A stretch of DNA of 60,000 bases, taken from the NCBI RefSeq assembly GCF_029227915.1, contig NC_079879.1, positions 26,666,501 through 26,726,500 of the forward strand, read 5' to 3'. Source of the DNA: Hydractinia symbiolongicarpus. Lineage: Eukaryota > Cnidaria > Hydrozoa > Anthoathecata > Hydractiniidae. The notes beneath the pieces are model-generated. The model was not told the DNA's origin, searched no databases, and was given only the letters and a program-made list of their open reading frames with translations. Numbering within the stretch: the stretch's first letter is position 1; the number at the start of each line of letters is the position of its first letter. The position numbers and the translations under genes are program-made. Of this stretch, positions 53,701 through 60,000 are shown one piece after another.

Positions 53701-55427
53701 GTTATACATGCATTTATCCATCTATTTATCTTCCATCTATAATCATTTTTTGAAATCTAAATGAAGTTTTTTATTAAATATTTATATCTGCTTAATATAA
53801 TTTCACCACCAATTTTGGAGTTTAGTATGAAAAGAATTGCTAATTGATCGCTTTTTGCTGATTCATGATGAATTTTTGCTAACAAATGTTTAAAGTAACA
53901 TAAAAGATTGCCATGAGGCGGCAACCTCGTTCCCTGTTGTCTTATTTTAACTGGGAACGAAGTTGGAAAGAAGAGAGAACTATATTAATCACAGTTAATT
54001 AGTGTTTCATTACTGAACAATTTAAGTATTTTTTTTTAATTGAGATAATTATTTCTGTTGTTATTCTTTCACTACTATCTCTACTTTCTACTTCTTATCG
54101 CCAACCATCCTTGTCCTAGGATTTTTATTTGACGTTTCTTAACCTCCACCTCCACAACAAGTATACGTTGGAATTCCACAGCAGATAGAGAAAGGAAAAT
54201 TATAATTTCTCTGAATTGGTTAATGTTAATTTTTCTTTAAAATGTAATGATTTTGAATTAGCACCACAATGCAGTACTATACTGACCTTCAGAAATCGAT
54301 GTTGTCTGAACTCTTTATTTCTCACTAAACTCATCTAACAAATCAACTTTGTCCTTAGTGCTCTTCTACAGTTGTATAATGACGGCACCAGGCTATAACA
54401 ATTATGTTCCTGACGGTCTCTCCTTATTTTGTCAGTTGAACTTTGCCAACTAACAAAAAAACGGGGATGCGGTTCCAGCAGCCTGTCAGCATATCTGTAA
54501 GCGTGTTGAAACAAGACAGCTAATTGCAAAGTTCGCCACAACAAGTAATTGCGTAGACTGTTTCTATATTAGATTCACACAGTTTGAACTTGTCAATGTT
54601 TGGAGTGAACTTATCACTTTGGATCTCAGGTTATTTGGTAAAGTCCAAATTCTTAAAATGTGCTGATTGTTGCTGACGTCAGCAAGGCCATTATTCACGA
54701 ATTTTGGGGCCTTCGTGGTACCCGACGTGAATTAATTCGGTGTGCGGGCATGCTAAAGAATGTGACTAGCAATTTTTCAACGCTGTGTGCCAGGCCTACG
54801 TGTGTGCAAAAGTAGTGACTCTGCAGTCTGCCATTTGCATTTGTTTAACAATTTTGTCCATATTTAAATAATTAGGAAAAAATGTCGGCTGCAGAGCATT
54901 GACTGTTTCACAGTTTTGTTCATATCTAGATAATGAGGAAAACTGCCTTCGTCTCAAATTTTTTCCACAATTGTAGTCCTAAAACATCCTCTTTGCGTCT
55001 CGCAATTTTAAACCCGAGGCCTGGAGCGTTTTTGATATGAAAATGAAACTTCGTATATGTAATATTCGTTTCCTGGACAGTGCGCCATTTTTATTAGTTG
55101 CGTACCAGTGAAAACTATTAGCCGTTGCATGCTAAAACCTAGGGGGAAAACATCCTTTGGACGAGGATAAGTTTCACCCTTTTATCACAAACACTACAGG
55201 TCTTCGGTTTGAGGTTACACGTCTAGTTTAAAGTCTAAATTTTTAGTCATTTTTGGTCTTAAATAAGAAGGTGATTACAATCGGCTGTCATCTTTCAGGA
55301 TCTTTTGCAGATTCTTCATAAAATAAAATTCCTAAGAAAACTGGATCAGCTCTCTAAAATTCCCGCAGTTTTATAATTTTATGTTAGGTGTTATTCAGGA
55401 TGATAATATGTCTTATTATTTACTGTA
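50710..55427. other. Region without recognised genes
   Basis: AT-rich. It has a 45-bp direct repeat (53261-53306 and 53536-53580, AACAAAAGATAAGATATAT...) and a TGACGTCA palindrome near 54676 in a stretch resembling the Helitron-type units. Several 60-100 codon frames lack family features. Confidence 0.5.
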
Positions 55428-56183
55428 CTAGTCGATAAGGCCCGTGGAGAAATCCACTTAGGCAGATGAGCAATAGAAAAATAGGTTGTTTTAGATGTTT
55501 TGCTGACGTCAGCAGTGAAGATCCCAAAAAAGTTAGAGAAATTTATTTTATTATTTTATTGTAATGTGTAGAGGTTAAATCACGCTGATCAAAATAATGT
55601 GTAGGATGATATGTTTTCGAGGAACGCAAAAAGAGATATAAGTGTTTAAAAATTGTGCTGACGTCAGCAAAGGCCCGTGAAAACACAAAAAAATTTTTTT
55701 CAGAAATTTATGTACCTGTTGCCTCCCTCGTATAGATCTTGAAACGCTGATCAAGAAAATGTATAGGATTATGTACTTTTGACAAACGGTTGCAGAGATA
55801 TTAGGGTTTAAAGGTTTTTTGATGACGTCATCAACCCACCCATTCCGAAACGGATTTGGGGACCCAGGTTTGGGAAACTTACCCAAATTGGTCCCAGGTG
55901 GCCCCTAGTTACCCACGCAGTGAAAAATCATTGACGTCACCACCTCGTTTCCAAGTTATTTGGCCTCAAAGTTTTAAGTGCACTGTAACGGCTTCATTAA
56001 TTTAATATAGGATATTGACGTTAAAGTGGTGTTATTGACGTCGCGCCGTAGCGTCAGAAAATTTAACATATTAGACATGCATTTTTCGGTTACTTCAAAG
56101 AAAATTTCGGTAAGATTAAAGGAAAATGAACATATCCACTTTGCCTGTTACAGACACACGGAACTGGCGTATTATTATATAGA
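55428..56183 (-). mobile_element. Helitron-type unit 1 (3'-most, 756 bp)
   Basis: Terminal CTAG is at 55428-55431 and TC at 56182-56183. It holds four TGACGTCA palindromes. No coding frame is supported. Confidence 0.83.
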
Positions 56184-56781
56184 CTAGTCGATAAGGCCCG
56201 TGGAGTAATCCACTTAGGCAGAAGGACAATGGAAAAACAGGTTGTTTTAGTTTTTTTGCTGACGTCAGCAGTGCAAATACAAAATAAATATATCTTTTTA
56301 GAATTTTGTATACCTGTTGCCTTCATCGTATAGATCTTGAAATGCTGATCAAGAAAATGTATATGATCATGTATCTTTGACAAACGGTTGCAGAGATATC
56401 AAGGTTTAAAGGTTTTTTGATGACGTCATCAAACCGTCCATTCCGAAACGGATTCGGGGACCCAGGTTTGAAAAACTTACCCAAATTGGTCCCAGGTTGT
56501 CCCTAGTTACCCACGCGGTGAAAAAACATTGACGTCACCACCTCGTTTCCAAGTTATTTGGCCTCAAAGTTTTAAGTGCACTGTAACGGCTTCATTAATT
56601 TAATATAGGATATTGACGTTAAAGTGGTGTTATTGACGTCGCGCCGTGCCGTCAGAAAATTTAGCATATTAGACATGCATTTTTCGGTTACTTCAAAGAA
56701 AATGTCGGTAAGATTAAAGGAAAATGAACATATCCACTTTGCCTGTTACAGACACACGGAACTGGCGTATTATTATAGAGA
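56184..56781 (-). mobile_element. Helitron-type unit 2 (598 bp, internally deleted)
   Basis: CTAG at 56184-56187, TC at 56780-56781. About 155 bp shorter than its neighbours, lacking one of the internal CTGACGTCAGC blocks. Confidence 0.83.
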
Positions 56782-57521
56782 CTAGTCAATAAGGCCCGTG
56801 GAAAAATCCACTAAGGCGCAGAAGAACAATGGAAAATTAGGTTGCTTTAGATTTTTTGCTGACGTCAGCAGTGCATATACAAAAAGAAAATTGGTGAAAT
56901 TTAATCATTTGTTGTCTGTAATGTGCAGAGGTTAAAACGCTGATCAAAATAATGTATAGTATCGTATGTTTTTGAAAAGAGCCTAAGGAGATATAGGGTA
57001 TAAAAAATTTTGCTGACGTCGGCAAAGTTCCTACCAAAAGTTCCAAAGAAAAATTTCTTCACAAATTCGTACACCCGTTGCATTCATCATATAGATCTTG
57101 AAATGCTGATCAAGAAAATGTATAGGAACATGAACTTTTGACAAACGGTTGCAGAGATATTGGGGTTTGTAGGTTTTGTGATGACGCCATCAACCCGTCC
57201 ATTCCGAAACGGATTCAAGGACCCAGGTTTGGGAAACTTACCCAAATTGGTCCCAGGTGGTCCCTAGTTACCCACGCGGTGAAAAATCATTGACGTCACC
57301 ACCTCGTTTCCAAGTTATTTGGCCTCAAAGTTTTAAGTGCACTGTAACGGCTTCAATAATTTAATATAGGATATTGACGTTAAAGTAATATTATTGACGT
57401 CGCGCCGTAACGTCAGAAAATTTAACATATTGGATATGCATTTTTCGGCAACATCAAAGGAAAATGACGATATCCACTTTGCCTGTTACAGACACACGGA
57501 ACTGGCGTATTATTATATAGA
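56782..57521 (-). mobile_element. Helitron-type unit 3 (740 bp)
   Basis: CTAG at 56782-56785, TC at 57520-57521. Two intact TGACGTCA sites; two more are mutated. Confidence 0.83.
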
Positions 57522-58274
57522 CTAGTCGATAAAGCCCGTGGAAAAATCCACTGCGGCAGGATAAAAATGGAAAAATAGGTTGCTTTAGATTTTTTGCTGA
57601 CGTCAGCAGTGCATATACAAAAAGAAGATTGGTGAAATTTAGTCATTCGTTGTCTGTAATGTGTAAAGGTTGAAACGCTGATAAAAATAATGTATAGTAT
57701 CGTATGTTTTTGACAAACGCCTAAGGAGATATAAGGGTTTAAAAATTTTGCTGACGTCATCAAAGTCCCTACTAAAAAATCCAAAAAAATTTCTTCATAA
57801 ATTCGTACACCCGTTTCATCCATCGTAAAGATCTTGAAATGCTGATCAAGAAAATGTATAGGAACATGAACTTTTGACAAACGGTTGCAGAGATATTGGG
57901 GTTTGAAGGTTTTGTGATGACGTCAACAACCCGTCCATTCCGAAACGGATTCAAGGACCCAGGTTTGGGAAACTTACCCAAATTGGTCCCAGGTGGTCCC
58001 TAGTTACCCACGCGGTGAAAAATCATTGACGTCAGCACCTCGTTTCCAAGTTATTTGGCCTCAAAATTTTAATTGCACTGTAACGGCTTCATTAATTTAA
58101 TATAGGATATTGACGTTAAAGTAGTGTTATTGACCTCGCGCCGTAACGTCAGAAATTTAACATATTAGACATGCATTTTTCGGTTGCTTCAAAGAAAATT
58201 TCGGTAAGATCAAAGAAAAATGAACATATCCACTTTGCCTGTTACAGACACACGGAACTGGCGTATTATTATAT

Positions 58275-58277
<3 letters not shown>
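57522..58277 (-). mobile_element. Helitron-type unit 4 (5'-most, 756 bp)
   Basis: CTAG at 57522-57525, TC at 58276-58277, next to an (AT)n tract. Four TGACGTCA sites. Same length as unit 1. Confidence 0.83.

Positions 58278-58321
<44 letters not shown>
58278..58321. repeat. (AT)n microsatellite
   Basis: About 22 dinucleotide copies abut the 5' end of the Helitron-type array. Confidence 0.95.
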
Positions 58322-58322
<1 letters not shown>

Positions 58323-59520
58323 CTATAAAAGATGAGAGGTGAACGACAAAATCAAAGTTTGCAGAATTTAATTATTTTGGTATATATATGTCTATTGATA
58401 TATGCCCTTTATAACAATATTTCAATCCAAAATTTGTAAAAGAAAAACAGTTTGCAACAAAATCAGTTATTCTGATGATATTGCATACACTTTTTCTCCA
58501 CAAAAGTGTAAAAAAAGAATGGTTGTAGGAAATACTTCTGATTCAACAAAAATCAGTATTTGCATCTTGTACTCATTAAATATTACCCAAAATTTCAAAA
58601 AACTGTGATTTGGACCGCATCAAATTTATAAATAGAGAGGGATCAGTCATTTCGGTATGTTGTACAGAGTCCTGCCTGGTAAGAATTTAAACAAAATATA
58701 AAAAAAACACAAGTTTTTTCGGTGTTGTACTCCCTCAAAAAAGTTGAAACTTTTCTTAATTGAGACAAAATGCCATAAACAAAAACATTTTAGTCAGAAC
58801 ATCTAGAACAACAAAAATCACTACACTTAAGGTACCAGAATTACTACACGTTAAATAAAAATCGTTTCGTCATATTGCATGTAACCGATGTATATAAGTT
58901 TAGTTACACAAAATGTGAAAAATACATTATTTGCATACACAAATTGTGAAAAATACATTATTTGCTTAAAAACAGTCCTTAAACTCTTCTTAAATATTAT
59001 GTAATACTTTTTTAAAAGTTGTTGTGGCTTGTTAATTTAAGCTTAAAATGTCAATTAAAATAAGTTACAGTCACATTCTTAGCAAAGACCACTAAGATTA
59101 GCTTACATGTAAAAAGCAAATAAAACTAAAGCTAACATAAGGTAGCTACAGCAGCTAATAGCTGGTCACTTAAATATAAACTGGAGACTTAGCTAGGTAT
59201 AAAGAACATGGCTACATATTTATAAATTCCTAGCTACCTAGCTAGTTGTTGTTGGTGTGGTTGATGCTAGCTAACAAACATGTCTCGCATCAATAATATC
59301 ATCAAAACTTTAAAAAACATAAACAAACCTTACAGAAACCTTTCTATACTTCATTTATATACCATGCCCCTTTTTAAATGCTTTTGTAAAGATTTATTTT
59401 GAAGGCAAGAGAAGACAAATGCTTAAAAAGGACAGCCATCTTTTTTGCAAACGTTTCCGTTACTTTGTGCTAGAACTTCATTTAACAAACCACACAAAAC
59501 TCGCGGCTTTTCTCGACAAA
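58322..59520. other. Region without recognised genes
   Basis: AT-rich; a 20-bp direct repeat (TTGTGAAAAATACATTATTTG type) near 58910-58965. Nothing else. Confidence 0.5.
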
Positions 59521-59524
59521 GAAG

Positions 59525-59634
59525 ACATATTTTTTTCGGCAACATCAAAGATTTTTTTCGGCGACATCAAAGGAAAATGACGATATCAACTTTGCCTGTT
59601 ACAGACACACGGAACTGGCTTATTAATATATAGA
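59525..59634 (-). mobile_element. Helitron-type 5' end fragment
   Basis: On the minus strand it starts A|TCTATATATTAATAAGCC then CAGTTCCGTGTGTCTGTAAC, as in the array units. It loses similarity after about 110 bp. A short GGCAACATCAAAG segment is duplicated within it. Confidence 0.75.
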
Positions 59635-60000
59635 TTATACTTTCTGATATGAAAACAGGAAACTAAGATTTCCGTTCACGCCAAACTTAGCTTCCGTAAG
59701 TTTCATCTTGTTTCATCAACTAGGAAAAATAATTCTTTGAAACCGCAAGTATCAAGCGCTTTAAAGGATGATAAAATAGAACACAAAGCATAAACATGAG
59801 CAATAAATCATACGAACCGATCAATTCAAAGAGATATCATGTTTAAAAATCACGCAGATCAACCATTTCGTTAGATACAAAAAATATAAAAACACCAGGT
59901 ACATAATATATGAAAACTGTCAGATATTAATAAATCTTAACTTTCTGGTCAATTGGGAAAACATTTGGTCCAATAATGCTCAACCTGACTAGGATTATAG
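59635..60000. other. Window end, nothing recognised
   Basis: No feature supported. Confidence 0.6.

Larger units (their letters stand above)
55428..58277 (-). mobile_element. Head-to-tail array of four Helitron-type nonautonomous elements
   Basis: On the minus strand each unit starts TCTATATAATAATACGCC (the unit at 56184-56781 reads TCTCTATAATAATACGCC) and ends ...ATCGACTAG (...ATTGACTAG at 56782), with a short stem (GTGGATTTCTCCAC type) 12 nt before the terminal CTAG. This is the Helitron pattern: 5' TC, 3' hairpin, CTRR. The whole array is flanked by A on the 5' side and T on the 3' side, the expected AT target. No Rep-helicase is encoded. Confidence 0.85.

Noticed and set aside
55575-57981. 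Several minus-strand frames of 60-150 codons sharing sequences such as PRALSTSLYNN
   Set aside because: They recur only because the Helitron-type units are repeated; frames break at different points in each unit and show no domain.

Overview
The window is animal nuclear DNA: AT-rich, intron-rich and full of transposable elements, with no bacterial-type gene organisation. The domain mix (LDL-receptor YWTD propellers, EGF, WAP, Kunitz) and the repeats fit an early-branching invertebrate, most likely a cnidarian. That placement is inference.

Two tandem genes on the minus strand dominate. Gene A (48811 to 16205) was rebuilt as 23 coding exons whose splice phases all agree (6663 nt, 2220 residues). 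It encodes a type I membrane protein. After a signal peptide come two copies of a seven-exon cassette: propeller, EGF, propeller, a ten-cysteine domain I do not recognise, WAP, EGF. Two Kunitz domains, a Thr-rich stalk and an EGF follow, then a juxtamembrane domain with an RKRR site, one membrane helix and a tail with FxNPxY, YxxL and two PPxY motifs. Gene B (14363 to about 6329) lies just downstream. It has its own signal peptide, a third copy of the same cassette and one Kunitz domain. No stalk, membrane helix or tail for it is visible; the DNA beyond is a 15-bp minisatellite and a LINE. The design looks like an LRP-type endocytic receptor fused to protease-inhibitor modules.

Layout: 1-3524 holds a CR1/Jockey-like LINE on the minus strand, with ORF2 open for 971 codons and running off the window. 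3713-5618 is the minisatellite. 6329-14363 is gene B and 16205-48811 is gene A. Gene A's introns hold a truncated RTE/L2-like LINE with microsatellites, tRNA-derived SINEs, TTAA-flanked inverted-repeat elements (one nested in another), a foldback-like element of short degenerate repeats, and short near-perfect hairpins. 48812-60000 has one TTAA element, one weak plus-strand exon candidate, and a head-to-tail array of four Helitron-type elements with clean A|TC...CTAG|T termini.

All boundaries were read by eye. Exon phases were checked arithmetically; no similarity search or transcript evidence was available.
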